Positions 39,630 through 48,376 of a DNA stretch of 64,000 nt are shown piece by piece. This DNA comes from DASWZN01 sp963841635 (lineage in GTDB: Bacteria > Acidobacteriota > Terriglobia > Bryobacterales > Bryobacteraceae). The notes below the pieces were generated by a model that was given only the letters and a program-made list of their open reading frames with translations, was not told the origin of the DNA and did no database searches. Within the stretch, counting starts at the first letter, position 1. Each line of letters starts with the position of its first letter. The DNA lies in assembly GCA_963841635.1 (NCBI GenBank), contig CAWJDO010000002.1, positions 682,001-746,000 of the forward strand, in the 5' to 3' direction. The position numbers and the translations under genes are program-made.

Positions 39630-40823
39630 ATGAGGATTCTCCTCTACAGCGGCAAGGGCGGCGTTGGAAAGACCAGCCTGGCGGCCGCTACGGGCGTCCG
39701 GCTGGCGCAAATGGGCCGCCGCACCCTGGTGATGAGCATCGATCCGGCGCACAGCCTTGCCGATTCCTTCGACCTCGAGACCGAGCTGTTCCACTCCCGG
39801 ACCGCGGATCCGCTGGAGATCATGCCCGGCCTCTCCATACAGGAGCTGAACATCCAGCGGGAAATCAAGCGCCACTGGCGGGAAATCTCGTCTTACGTGA
39901 TCTCGGTTCTCCGCACCACCGGCCTCGAGGGCGTGCAGGCCGAGGAGCTGGCCATCCTGCCGGGGATGGAAGAGCTCAGCGCGATGATGTACATCAACCA
40001 GTACCGGCGCGAGGCCCGCTACGACGTCATCATCCTCGACGCCGCTCCCACCGCGGAGTCCATGCGCTTTATCAGCATGCCGACCACGCTGGACTGGTAC
40101 ATGAAGCACATCTTCCCTTTCCAGCGCAGCCTGCTTAAGGCGGTGCGGCCGATCGCCAACCGAGTGGCTCCGTTCGAGCTTCCCGCCGACAGCTACTTCG
40201 CCAATATCCACGAGCTGTTCGGCAAGCTCGAAGGCGTGGACGAGCTGATGGAAGACCCGCAGATCACCAGCGTGCGCCTGGTGACCAATCCGGAGAAGAT
40301 GGTGCTGCGCGAGACGCAGCGGGCCTTCGTCTATTTTTCGCTGCACGGCCTGACTGTGGATACGGTGATGGTCAACCGCGTCCTGCCGGCCTCCGTGAGC
40401 GACGCGTACTTCGCGGAGTGGCACACCTCGCAGGACAAGATCCGCGCGGAGATCGAGGAGTACTTCGCGCCAATCCCGTTGAAGCTGGTGCCGCTGTTTA
40501 CGCACGAGGTGCTGGGGCAGCAGAGGCTCGAAGAGCTGGCGCGGGTGATGTATGCTGAGGGGGAAGATCCGGCGGCGATCACGCGCACCGAGCGGCCGTA
40601 CACGTTCGGCAAGCAGGACGGCCACTACGAAGTCAAAGTGCTGCTGCCGTTCGCCACCAAGGGCGAGATCGGGTTGTTCAAGAAGGGCGATGAGCTGGTG
40701 GTCGAGATCGGGACTTTCCGTCGCCACATCGGGTTGCCGACTTCGATGGCGGCGCTCACGCCGGCCCGGGCGCGACTGGAAAGCCGGATCCTGACCGTCG
40801 AGATGAAGGAGGTCCAGGCATGA
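39630..40823 (+). CDS. GET3/ArsA family ATPase
   Basis: 397 aa. A deviant Walker A (YSGKGGVGKTSLAAA), Switch I/II-like SIDPAHSLADSF and DVIILDAAPTAESMRF. The C-terminal 65 aa (YEVKVLLPFATKGEIGLFKK, with RRHIGLPTSM) look like the small beta-sandwich (HSP20-like) domain attached to some ArsA homologues. It has one ATPase domain only. It is not near the ars operon, and lacks the arsenic-binding Cys pair of true ArsA as far as I can see. A role in tail-anchored-protein or membrane cargo handling is possible. It overlaps the next 78-aa gene by four bases. Confidence 0.8.
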   Translation: MRILLYSGKGGVGKTSLAAATGVRLAQMGRRTLVMSIDPAHSLADSFDLETELFHSRTADPLEIMPGLSIQELNIQREIKRHWREISSYVISVLRTTGLEGVQAEELAILPGMEELSAMMYINQYRREARYDVIILDAAPTAESMRFISMPTTLDWYMKHIFPFQRSLLKAVRPIANRVAPFELPADSYFANIHELFGKLEGVDELMEDPQITSVRLVTNPEKMVLRETQRAFVYFSLHGLTVDTVMVNRVLPASVSDAYFAEWHTSQDKIRAEIEEYFAPIPLKLVPLFTHEVLGQQRLEELARVMYAEGEDPAAITRTERPYTFGKQDGHYEVKVLLPFATKGEIGLFKKGDELVVEIGTFRRHIGLPTSMAALTPARARLESRILTVEMKEVQA

Positions 40824-41056
40824 GCGAGCAACAAACCTCTACCCCGCCCGCGGCCGAGCGCATCTATGAGCGCTGCCTGTGCCGCGAGGCGATTGACCGG
40901 TTCGAAGACCTGTTCCACATCCACACGGACGAGGCGCGGGTGCACCTGCGGAACTCGCGAATCGAATTCCTCAAGGCCGTCCGCAGTCTCATCGACGACC
41001 GCATCGCGCATCTTTCGACCGAGTCCCAGAAGGGAACTAAGGTCGCGGTGGAGTAG
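40820..41056 (+). CDS. Small hypothetical protein coupled to the GET3/ArsA gene
   Basis: 78 aa, helical (RCLCREAIDRFEDLFHIHTDEARVHL then FLKAVRSLIDDRIAHL). The ATG overlaps the ATPase stop (ATGA). No family recognised. The tight overlap suggests that it works with or on the ATPase. Confidence 0.6.
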   Translation: MSEQQTSTPPAAERIYERCLCREAIDRFEDLFHIHTDEARVHLRNSRIEFLKAVRSLIDDRIAHLSTESQKGTKVAVE

Positions 41057-41095
41057 GATGCCCGTCGCCCGTCGCTTGTCGCTGGCGGTCCCAGC

Positions 41096-41121
41096 ACCGA
41101 ACCGCGAGCGTCAATCAGCGG
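41096..41121 (-). repeat. REP-like element, copy 3
   Basis: ACCGAACCGCGAGCGTCAAT-CAGCGG in reverse orientation, next to a CCGTCGCCCGTCGC repeat at 41061, in the gap before bcp. Confidence 0.65.
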
Positions 41122-41131
41122 ACATCTATCT

Positions 41132-41593
41132 ATGCCAGCACTGAAGGAAGGCGACCTCGCGCCGGAGATCGATCTCGAAGACGAGCGCGGCGAACGCTTC
41201 CAGCTCTCCGGTCTGCGCGGCCAAAAGGTCGTGCTCTATTTTTATCCCCGCGCGAACACTCCGGGCTGCACCGTGGAAGCCTGCGAGTTTCGCGACCATG
41301 CGAAGGAGTTCGCCGGCCGCAACGCCGTGATCGTGGGAGTCTCTCCCGACAAGCCCGCGGCTCAAATGAAATTCAAGGAAGGCAAGAGCCTGCCGTTCAC
41401 TCTACTGGCCGACGTGGAGCGCAGCGCCGCTGAGGCCTACGGCGTCTGGAAAGAGAAGAACATGTACGGCAAGAAGGTGATGGGCATCGAGCGCACCACC
41501 TTCGTCATCGGCGAGGACGGGCGCATCGCGCGGATCTTCCGCAAGGTGAAAGCCGCCGGCCACGCCGGTCAGGTGCTCGAGACGGTCCGCTGA
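41132..41593 (+). CDS. bcp: Thioredoxin-dependent peroxiredoxin (Bcp/PrxQ)
   Basis: 153 aa. The peroxidatic Cys46 and resolving Cys51 lie in PRANTPGCTVEACEF, the PrxQ pattern. It removes peroxides with electrons from thioredoxin. FYPRANTPGC and GVSPDKPAAQMKF are typical. Length is standard. It stands alone after a REP copy. Confidence 0.95.
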   Translation: MPALKEGDLAPEIDLEDERGERFQLSGLRGQKVVLYFYPRANTPGCTVEACEFRDHAKEFAGRNAVIVGVSPDKPAAQMKFKEGKSLPFTLLADVERSAAEAYGVWKEKNMYGKKVMGIERTTFVIGEDGRIARIFRKVKAAGHAGQVLETVR

Positions 41594-41597
41594 CGTC

Positions 41598-42077
41598 CTA
41601 GGGTTGCGGCGCGGCCGCCGGTTCGACCATCTTGCGGACCTGGGACTGGGCTTCCTGAATCGCCTTCTGCGTAATCTGGCGAGCCTTCTCCCCCACCGCG
41701 GGCGACTTGGCGAACCACGCCTGACCCGCGGGCGATTTGTAGAATGCCAGGATCGCGTCCAGTTCCTCTTCCGTATACGTATCGGCGTAGACCTTCACGT
41801 ATTGCGGTTTGAGCGTCTCCCAGTTCAACTGCTGAGCGAGGATCGGCGAGATCTTCTCTTCGAGGGCGGCTTTGTCGGCGGCCACCGTCACTGGGCGGGT
41901 GGTCTGGGTCTTGATGTTGGCCTGTGCGCGCTCCAGCACCTGCTTGAACCCCTGGTCCATCTTGGCGACCTGGAGCAGTTCCTGCGCCTTGGCCATTCTG
42001 GAGGCGTCGTCCGCCCAAGCGGCCCCGGCCAGCAGGAACGCCGCCGCGAATCCGATGACTGTTCGAGATTGCTTCAT
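41598..42077 (-). CDS. Exported DUF2059 protein
   Basis: 159 aa. Signal peptide VIGFAAAFLLAGAAWA, then a helical domain typical of DUF2059 (LAQQLNWETLKPQYVKVYAD, YTEEELDAILAFYKSPAGQ). Function unknown; a periplasmic role is inferred. Confidence 0.8.
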   Translation of the reverse strand: MKQSRTVIGFAAAFLLAGAAWADDASRMAKAQELLQVAKMDQGFKQVLERAQANIKTQTTRPVTVAADKAALEEKISPILAQQLNWETLKPQYVKVYADTYTEEELDAILAFYKSPAGQAWFAKSPAVGEKARQITQKAIQEAQSQVRKMVEPAAAPQP

Positions 42078-42122
42078 AGAACGAATATCATCTCATTTTC
42101 GGGGGACGAGGACACGGGCGGG

Positions 42123-42332
42123 TCAGGCAGCGACGATGTACTCGGCGAAGGTCTTCGGTGCAGGGATCGGCTCTCCGTCCTCCACCATGCCCGCTAGGTG
42201 CATTCGAATCGCGTCGCGGATCAATGCGCTGGTGTCTTCAAGCGTAGCGCCGGCGGCCACGCACCCGGGCAGATCCGGCACATGGGCACTGTACCCGGTC
42301 TCGGTTTTTTCAAACAGAACGGCGTATCTCAC
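42123..42332 (-). CDS. hicB: HicB antitoxin
   Basis: 69 aa. The HicB fold is clear: MRYAVLFEKTETGYSAHVPD, LPGCVAAGATLEDTSALIR and the helix DAIRMHLAGMVEDG. No DNA-binding tail is present. The start overlaps the hicA stop by four bases, so the two are coupled. It blocks the mRNA interferase HicA. Confidence 0.88.
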   Translation of the reverse strand: MRYAVLFEKTETGYSAHVPDLPGCVAAGATLEDTSALIRDAIRMHLAGMVEDGEPIPAPKTFAEYIVAA

Positions 42333-42514
42333 TTCAGGCCCGCTTGTTTTAGGATACTACTCTGCGTCTTCGGATCCAGATCCATAGAAGGATGCCCGGC
42401 GATGGTGACGCGTCCTTTCTTGACCGGATGCTTGAATTGACGGTGGCTGCCCTCCTGATTCACGAGGTGCCGACCATCGCGCTCAATCATCCGAATTGCG
42501 TCGCGGATCTTCAT
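42329..42514 (-). CDS. hicA: HicA-type mRNA interferase toxin
   Basis: 61 aa. The dsRBD-like HicA fold, with the catalytic His in NQEGSHRQFKHPVKKGRVTI and HPSMDLDPKTQSSILKQAGL. It cleaves mRNA and is neutralised by HicB. It is upstream of hicB, the standard gene order, and 33 bp downstream of mutS2. Confidence 0.88.
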   Translation of the reverse strand: MKIRDAIRMIERDGRHLVNQEGSHRQFKHPVKKGRVTIAGHPSMDLDPKTQSSILKQAGLK

Positions 42515-42547
42515 CCGCTCCCTGGTGCCCGGCTGCTCTCGCCCTTC

Positions 42548-44962
42548 CTACTCCTTCAGCTCCACAATGGTCGCTCCGGCCCCGCCCTCGCTCTGCGGCG
42601 CGGTGTAGAACTTCTCGACGTTCGGGTTCCCGGTGAGCAACTCCGCGATCATGCGCCGCAGGATTCCCATGCCGTGGCCGTGCACGATGCGGACGCGGTT
42701 CGCAGACGCCAGCACCGCGCTGTCCAGGAACTTGTCCACCAGGTCGCGCGCTTCCTCGGCCCGCTTGCCGATGACGTTGACCTCGCGCACGCTCACGTAC
42801 ACTTCCGGGCCGGACGGCTTGAACGTAACGCCCTGGGGCAGTTTCGAGCCGCCTCCGCCCTCGGGCAGCACTTCGAGGACCTCGTCGCGCGAGACCTGCA
42901 TCTTCATGAACCCGGCCTCGACCTCCAGACGGTCCACGCCGATCAGCCGCCGCACCCGTGCTGGCTCGCGTATGTTCTTCAGGCGCACGCGCGAGCCTTC
43001 GGCGATCTTCAGCGGCGCCAGCTCGCCCGCGCGCGAGTCCGATTGAGTCGAGAGGATGGCGGTCTGCATTTCCTCGCGCAGCTCGCGCTTCACCTTGGAG
43101 ACGTTGCGCTGCGCCTGCGCCGACGCACGCTTCTGATCGACGCTGACCGTAACCTTGCCGATGGCTTCCTGCGCCTGCGCCTCGAAGCGTTCGAGAACCA
43201 GCTCAGTCTGCCGCTCGATCTCTTTGAGCTTGGCCGTTTCCTTCTTCGCCCACTCCTCGGCCAGCGCCTTCTCGCGCGCCTGCAGCCGCTGGCGCTCCTC
43301 TTCCAAGGCACGTTGCGATGCGGCGACTTCCGTGAGGCGGCGATCGAGCTCCGCCAGGAAGCGCCCCAGGTCGCGCTCGCGCGTGCCCAGCGTGGCCCGC
43401 GCCCGCTCGAGGATCTCGGCGGGAAGACCGTGCCGGCGGGCGATATCGAGTCCCGCGGACTTGCCCGGCGCGCCCAGCCGCAGTATGTAGGTCGGTTCGA
43501 GGGTCTCCTCGTCAAAACCCATCGAGCCGTTGAGGACCCCTTCGGTGTTAGCGCCGAAAACCTTCAGGGCCAGCAGGTGCGTGGAGGCCAGGGAAAAGGC
43601 GCCGAGCGAACGGCACCGGTCCAGGATCGCCACGCCCAATGCGCCGCCCTCTTCTGGATCGGTGGCCCGCCCCAGCTCGTCCAGCAGCACCAGCGAGTCG
43701 GAGGTGGCCTGCGCCAGGATGTCGCGCACGCGGCTCATATGGGCGGAAAAGGTGCTGAGGCTTTCCTGGATGGATTGCTGATCGCCGATGTCGGCCAGCA
43801 CGCGGTCGAAGAATGGGAACTCGGCTTCGACGCACGGCACGGGCAAACCCGCCTGCGCCATCAGCGCCAGCAGGCCGACGGTCTTGATGGTGATAGTCTT
43901 GCCGCCGCTGTTGGGACCGCTGATGAGCAGCGTGCGCGTCGTGCCTTCGAGAGTGAGCGTCGCCGCTACCACCGCGCGCTTCTGCTTCCGCAGCACGTCT
44001 TCGAGCAGCGGATGGCGCGCCTCGCGCAGGACCAGGCGGCGGGCGCCATCCGGGCTGAAGCGCGGGATGACGCAGCCGAAATCGACGGCGAATTGCGCCT
44101 TGGCGAACAGCAGCTCGAGCTCGCCCAGGATGGCTAGCGTCCGCTGGATCGGCTGGGCGTAGTCGCGCAGCCGGGAGGTCAACTCGAGCAGAATGCGGTG
44201 CACCTCGCGCATCTCTTCTTCGGTCAGCCGCACCAGCTCGTTGTTCAGCTCGATGGTCTCGAGCGGCTCGACGAAGAGCGTCTGGCCCGTTCCGCTGGCG
44301 CCATGAATCACGCCGTCGATCTTGCGCCGCTGGCCCGCCACGATGGGCACCACGAAGCGCTCGTTGCGGATGGCGACGAATTCCTCCTGCAGCTCCTCTT
44401 TGTGCGCGCGCAGGAAGCGCTGAAGCGAGTCCTGTATGGAGCCCTTCTGGCGCTCCATGTCGCGCCGCAGGCGGCCCAGCAGCACGCTGGCGTGATCGGC
44501 GACCGTGCCATCGGGCAGGATCTTGCCGGCCAGGTCCTTGAGCACCGACCGGAACTCGCCCATGGCGGCGCCGCGCGCGCCCAGCTTGGGGAAGCGGTCC
44601 ACCACGGCCAGCAGCACGGAGCGTATGTCGGAGGCGCGGTCGAGCAATTCGGTCAGCGCGAGGATTTCTTTCCCTTCGAGCGACGCGCCCTCGATGTGTA
44701 GCTTGTGAATCGAATCCCCGGTGTCGGGCAGCGAGGAGAAGCGCAGGCGGACGGCGGCCCCGCGTGCTGCCGGCTGCGGGCGCGCGGCGGCGCGCAGGTA
44801 CTCGATGGCCTCGGCTGCATCGGCGAGCCAGCGCTCGGCAGTGGCCCGGTCGGCGGCCGGCGCGACTTTTTCCAGTTCGGCCAGGCCGGGCGGGCTCGCA
44901 ACGTTCCGCCCGATCAGGCGGCGCAGGGCGTCGAATTCGAGAAGGTGGGCGGTGGTGTTCAT
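42548..44962 (-). CDS. mutS2: MutS2 (endonuclease/ribosome rescue ATPase)
   Basis: 804 aa. MutS core with a Walker A in ISGPNSGGKTITIKT (about 349-356) and a Walker B/dimer region ATSDSLVLLDELGRATDPEE. A long coiled coil follows (about 500-620, ERDLGRFLAELDRRLTEVAA). A C-terminal Smr domain is present (HGHGMGILRRM), but its usual D-L-H/R-G motif reads NVIGKR, so the nuclease half may be altered. Known roles of the family are suppression of recombination and resolution of collided ribosomes. The NUDIX gene upstream overlaps its start by four bases. Confidence 0.93.
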   Translation of the reverse strand: MNTTAHLLEFDALRRLIGRNVASPPGLAELEKVAPAADRATAERWLADAAEAIEYLRAAARPQPAARGAAVRLRFSSLPDTGDSIHKLHIEGASLEGKEILALTELLDRASDIRSVLLAVVDRFPKLGARGAAMGEFRSVLKDLAGKILPDGTVADHASVLLGRLRRDMERQKGSIQDSLQRFLRAHKEELQEEFVAIRNERFVVPIVAGQRRKIDGVIHGASGTGQTLFVEPLETIELNNELVRLTEEEMREVHRILLELTSRLRDYAQPIQRTLAILGELELLFAKAQFAVDFGCVIPRFSPDGARRLVLREARHPLLEDVLRKQKRAVVAATLTLEGTTRTLLISGPNSGGKTITIKTVGLLALMAQAGLPVPCVEAEFPFFDRVLADIGDQQSIQESLSTFSAHMSRVRDILAQATSDSLVLLDELGRATDPEEGGALGVAILDRCRSLGAFSLASTHLLALKVFGANTEGVLNGSMGFDEETLEPTYILRLGAPGKSAGLDIARRHGLPAEILERARATLGTRERDLGRFLAELDRRLTEVAASQRALEEERQRLQAREKALAEEWAKKETAKLKEIERQTELVLERFEAQAQEAIGKVTVSVDQKRASAQAQRNVSKVKRELREEMQTAILSTQSDSRAGELAPLKIAEGSRVRLKNIREPARVRRLIGVDRLEVEAGFMKMQVSRDEVLEVLPEGGGGSKLPQGVTFKPSGPEVYVSVREVNVIGKRAEEARDLVDKFLDSAVLASANRVRIVHGHGMGILRRMIAELLTGNPNVEKFYTAPQSEGGAGATIVELKE

Positions 44963-45384
44963 GGCAGAGCTTTTTCAATGACTGCCAGCGTCCCTTCCGT
45001 GATGCGGTACGCGGACAGCTCCTCCCGCGGCACCCAAACGGCGCGGCTGGCGTCGCTGGCGGCGCGCAATTCGCCGCCGGCCACCTTGCAGAAGTAATCG
45101 ATCAACACGTAATGATATTCGGTCCGGCCCGCCGCATCGGGCATGATCCGCTCGAAGACCTCGGCGACGGAGACAGGCTCGATTTCGAGCCCGGTCTCCT
45201 CGCGCACCTCGCGGCGGATGGCGTCCTTCAGGCGCTCGCCCACTTCCACGGCGCCCCCGGGCAACGACCAGGTGCCCTTCAGCGGCTCCTGCCCGCGCTC
45301 GACTAACAGAACGCGCCCGGCATCCTCGATAATCGCTCCGACGCCGAGAATCGGCCGTTCAGGATAGCGTCGGGAGCTGGACAC
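44959..45384 (-). CDS. NUDIX hydrolase
   Basis: 141 aa from GTG 45384. The NUDIX box is intact: GGAVEVGERLKDAIRREVRE followed by ETGLEI. It hydrolyses a nucleoside diphosphate linked to a group X; the substrate is unknown. Longer starts exist but add unlike sequence. It is upstream of, and overlaps, mutS2. Confidence 0.87.
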   Translation of the reverse strand: MSSSRRYPERPILGVGAIIEDAGRVLLVERGQEPLKGTWSLPGGAVEVGERLKDAIRREVREETGLEIEPVSVAEVFERIMPDAAGRTEYHYVLIDYFCKVAGGELRAASDASRAVWVPREELSAYRITEGTLAVIEKALP

Positions 45385-45422
45385 AAGTTCAGTATGGCAG
45401 AGGGGTTGCGCCACGAGCGGAG

Positions 45423-45665
45423 TCACTCGCTGAGGTCTGCGAGGAGAGCACGCAGGACTGCTATACCCTTTTCGTCGCAGTAGTGCCCCGGAGTTTTCGG
45501 CGGGTAGTTCTCCGGCAGAGAGGCACATCTTGCTCGAATGCTCTCGAGCGCAGGGTCCTTGATTCGGGTCGAAATGAAATCGTCCCAGTCCCAACGGCCA
45601 ACCCGGGCCTCGAGAAAGTTCTCCAGGAGCTGTGCAACTTTCGCCCTTGTCATCTCAGTTGACAT
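45423..45665 (-). CDS. Hypothetical protein, 80 aa
   Basis: A small acidic helical protein (AKVAQLLENFLEARVGRWDW, ending LRALLADLSE). Its start overlaps the end of rsmD by 11 bp, so it is in the same transcript. No motif recognised. Confidence 0.5.
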   Translation of the reverse strand: MSTEMTRAKVAQLLENFLEARVGRWDWDDFISTRIKDPALESIRARCASLPENYPPKTPGHYCDEKGIAVLRALLADLSE

Positions 45666-46194
45666 TCACACCTTCGGCGTAGAAGCTCAGCACGTTGTCC
45701 CCCTGCCGCACCGTGCGTGTGCGGCGCAGCCTTCCGCACTCCTCGTGCAGATCGAGTCGCACGTCGTGCTGCACGATCGTGAGCGGCGGCGGGGCGGCCC
45801 CCAGCAGCGCCAGCGCCGCGGCGTATTCGGCGGGCGCGTCGTAGGGCGGGTCGAGGAAGACGATCCCAGCTTTCAGCCGCTCCAGAACCACCAACGCCTT
45901 TCCGCAGAAGACCTGAGCGCGCGCTTCGATGCCCAGCGATTGCAGGTTGCCGCGGATCACGTCCGCGGCCGCGCGGCTTCGCTCGATGAAGATCGCCTCG
46001 CGCGCGCCGCGGCTCAGCGCCTCGATGCCGACCGCGCCGGTGCCCGCGTAGGCGTCAAGGAACGTGATGCCCTCGATGCGCGGAGCGAGAATGTCGAACA
46101 GCGTCTCGCGCAGGCGGTCCGGCGTGGGCCGCAGATGCGGGCCCGGGAGCGACTTCAGGCGACGGCTTCGGAACTCTCCGGCTATGACTCGCAT
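45655..46194 (-). CDS. rsmD: 16S rRNA (guanine966-N2) methyltransferase
   Basis: 179 aa. SAM-binding fold with FLDAYAGTGAVGIEALSRGA and the catalytic motif FLDPPYDAP; the N-terminal MRVIAGEFRSRRLKSLPG is typical of RsmD. It methylates G966 of 16S rRNA. It lies 52 bp downstream of recG, separated by a REP copy. Confidence 0.93.
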   Translation of the reverse strand: MRVIAGEFRSRRLKSLPGPHLRPTPDRLRETLFDILAPRIEGITFLDAYAGTGAVGIEALSRGAREAIFIERSRAAADVIRGNLQSLGIEARAQVFCGKALVVLERLKAGIVFLDPPYDAPAEYAAALALLGAAPPPLTIVQHDVRLDLHEECGRLRRTRTVRQGDNVLSFYAEGVNVN

Positions 46195-46202
46195 GGTTAG
46201 GA

Positions 46203-46228
46203 CCGCTCCCTTACGGTCGCGGCTCGGT
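46203..46228 (+). repeat. REP-like element, copy 4
   Basis: CCGCTCCCTTACGGTCGCGG-CTCGGT, inside the recG-rsmD gap and so within the operon mRNA. Confidence 0.7.
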
Positions 46229-46246
46229 TACCCGGTGTCTGCATGG

Positions 46247-48352
46247 CTATCCCACTTGTGCCAAACCATACCGGCTCTGCCAGTGGCCTCTCAAATACAG
46301 CAGGGCCCGGCGGCGATCCTCATCCGCCTCAGGCCGCGCCACCAGCGTCGCAGCCTCGCGGCGCGCAACCTCCAGGATTTCGGAATCGCGCAAAATGTTG
46401 GCGATGCGCAGCGCCGGAAGGCCGGATTGCTTGGTGCCGAAGAACTCGCCTGGCCCGCGCAGCTTCAAATCCATCTCCGCGATGTGGAACCCGTCGCTCG
46501 AATCCACCAGCGTCCGGATGCGCTGGCGGCCTATGTCGTTCAGCTTGCCGGTCACCAGGATGCAATAGCTCTGCTTGGCGCCCCGTCCCACGCGCCCGCG
46601 GAGCTGGTGCAACTGCGAGAGGCCGAATCGCTCCGCCTGCTCGATCACCATCACCGTGGCGTTGGGCACGTCGATGCCCACCTCGATCACCGTGGTCGAG
46701 ACCAGCACCTGCGTCTCGCCGGCTTTGAAACGCTCCATGGCGGATTCCTTTTCCGCGGTCGAGAGCCGGCCGTGCATCAGCCCGATGCGGAGTTGAGGGA
46801 ATACTTCGACCGCCAGGTGCTGGTACATCTTCTCCGCGGCCTTCATGGCCTGCGTTTCCGATTCCTCGATCACGGGGTAGACGACGTACGCCTGGCGGCC
46901 CTGCTCGATCTCGCGCTTCACGAAGCTCCACACCTGCTCGATGGCGTCCTCCGCCGAATGTCGCGTGACGATCGGCTTGCGCCCCGGCGGCAACTCGTCG
47001 ATCACCGAAACGTCGAGGTCGCCGTAGAGCGTCAGGGCCAGCGTGCGCGGGATCGGCGTCGCGGTGAGCACCAGCACGTCGGGGTGCGGGCCCTTCTGGA
47101 TCAGCCTCAGCCGCTGCATCACGCCGAAGCGGTGCTGCTCATCGACGATCGCGAGGCCGAGCTTCTGGAACTCCACATCCTCCTCGATCAGCGCGTGCGT
47201 GCCCACCGCGAATTGGACCAGTCCGGCCGCCAGCGCGCGCTTGAACTGCGCCTTCTCGCCCTTGGTGTTCGAGCCGGTCAGCAGAGCGACGGTGTAGCCG
47301 AGCCTGCGGAACAGGTCCTTGAAGTAAAAAAAATGCTGCGTGGCGAGGATCTCCGTCGGCGCGAGCGTCGCCACTTGCCAGCCGTTCTCGATCGCGATGA
47401 TGGCCGCCTCCGCCGCCACCAGCGTCTTCCCGCTGCCTACGTCGCCCTGCATCAGGCGATTCATGGGCGCGGGCGATTCCATGTCCCGCGCGATCTCCCC
47501 CAGCACCTTCTTCTGCGCGCCGGTGGGCTTGAAGGGAAGCATCCGCTTGATCTGCTCGCGAACGCGGTCCGTCAGCTCGAACGCGATGCCGGGCTGCTTG
47601 CGGGCGGTGCTGTGCTTCAGCGCCAGGCCGCATTCGAGCCAGAAGAATTCCTCGAAAATCAGCCGGAACTGCGCCTGCGAGCGGAACTCGTTCAGCAGGC
47701 GGATGTCCGCCCCCGGCGGCGGGAAGTGCAAGTCGCGAAGGGCGGTCCGCAGGTCCGGCAGTTTCAGTTCCTCGCGCAGGCGCTCGGGAAGCGGGTCCGG
47801 CCCCACCGGCAGCGCCTCGAGAATCTGCCACAGCAGGCGCCGGAAAACTCGCGTGGTGACCTTCTGCGTGGCCTCGTAAATAGGGACGATGCGCCCGGTG
47901 TGCAGGCCCGCCTCGCCCTCTTCCTCTTCGCCCAGAATCTCGAACTCCGGGTGGAGGATGGAGAGCTCGCCCGAGTAGCTGTCGAACTCCACTTTGCCGT
48001 AGAGCGCGACACGCTGTCCCGGCTCGATCACCTTTTCGAGGTAGCCGCCGTGGAACCACTTGCACACCAGCGTGGCGCCGGAGGCGTCCGTGAACACGGC
48101 CTCGAACAGGCCCAGGTTGCGGCGCCGGAAGCCGGCCAGGTGGGCGGCCTTCACTTCGGCCATGACGGTGGCCATCTCGCCGGGCGCCAGCTGCGCGATG
48201 GTCTTGACGTTGGTGCGGTCCTCGTAGCGGAACGGCGGGTACGCCAGCAGGTCCTCGACGGTCTTCAGTCCCTTGCCTTCGAGCATCGCCGCGCGCGCCG
48301 GGCCGACACCCTTGAGGTACATCAGCGGAGTGGAGAGCGCGAGCGAGATCAT
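46247..48352 (-). CDS. recG: ATP-dependent DNA helicase RecG
   Basis: 701 aa. N-terminal wedge/OB domain (GEMATVMAEVKAAHL), then a superfamily II helicase core: Walker A MQGDVGSGKT, DExH as AIVDEQHRFGV, TATPIPRTLALTLYGDLDVS and the RecG motif QLHQLRGRVGRGAKQSYC. It reverses stalled replication forks and processes branched DNA. Length and motifs are standard. It lies in a minus-strand run after folE and the 125-aa gene. Confidence 0.96.
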   Translation of the reverse strand: MISLALSTPLMYLKGVGPARAAMLEGKGLKTVEDLLAYPPFRYEDRTNVKTIAQLAPGEMATVMAEVKAAHLAGFRRRNLGLFEAVFTDASGATLVCKWFHGGYLEKVIEPGQRVALYGKVEFDSYSGELSILHPEFEILGEEEEGEAGLHTGRIVPIYEATQKVTTRVFRRLLWQILEALPVGPDPLPERLREELKLPDLRTALRDLHFPPPGADIRLLNEFRSQAQFRLIFEEFFWLECGLALKHSTARKQPGIAFELTDRVREQIKRMLPFKPTGAQKKVLGEIARDMESPAPMNRLMQGDVGSGKTLVAAEAAIIAIENGWQVATLAPTEILATQHFFYFKDLFRRLGYTVALLTGSNTKGEKAQFKRALAAGLVQFAVGTHALIEEDVEFQKLGLAIVDEQHRFGVMQRLRLIQKGPHPDVLVLTATPIPRTLALTLYGDLDVSVIDELPPGRKPIVTRHSAEDAIEQVWSFVKREIEQGRQAYVVYPVIEESETQAMKAAEKMYQHLAVEVFPQLRIGLMHGRLSTAEKESAMERFKAGETQVLVSTTVIEVGIDVPNATVMVIEQAERFGLSQLHQLRGRVGRGAKQSYCILVTGKLNDIGRQRIRTLVDSSDGFHIAEMDLKLRGPGEFFGTKQSGLPALRIANILRDSEILEVARREAATLVARPEADEDRRRALLYLRGHWQSRYGLAQVG

Positions 48353-48376
48353 GACCGCTCTCGCTATCTTAGCGGG

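Noticed and set aside
39630..40823. ArsA partner for the Acr3 pump
   Set aside because: It lies 18 kb from the ars operon and lacks the duplicated ATPase half and clear arsenic-binding Cys of ArsA.
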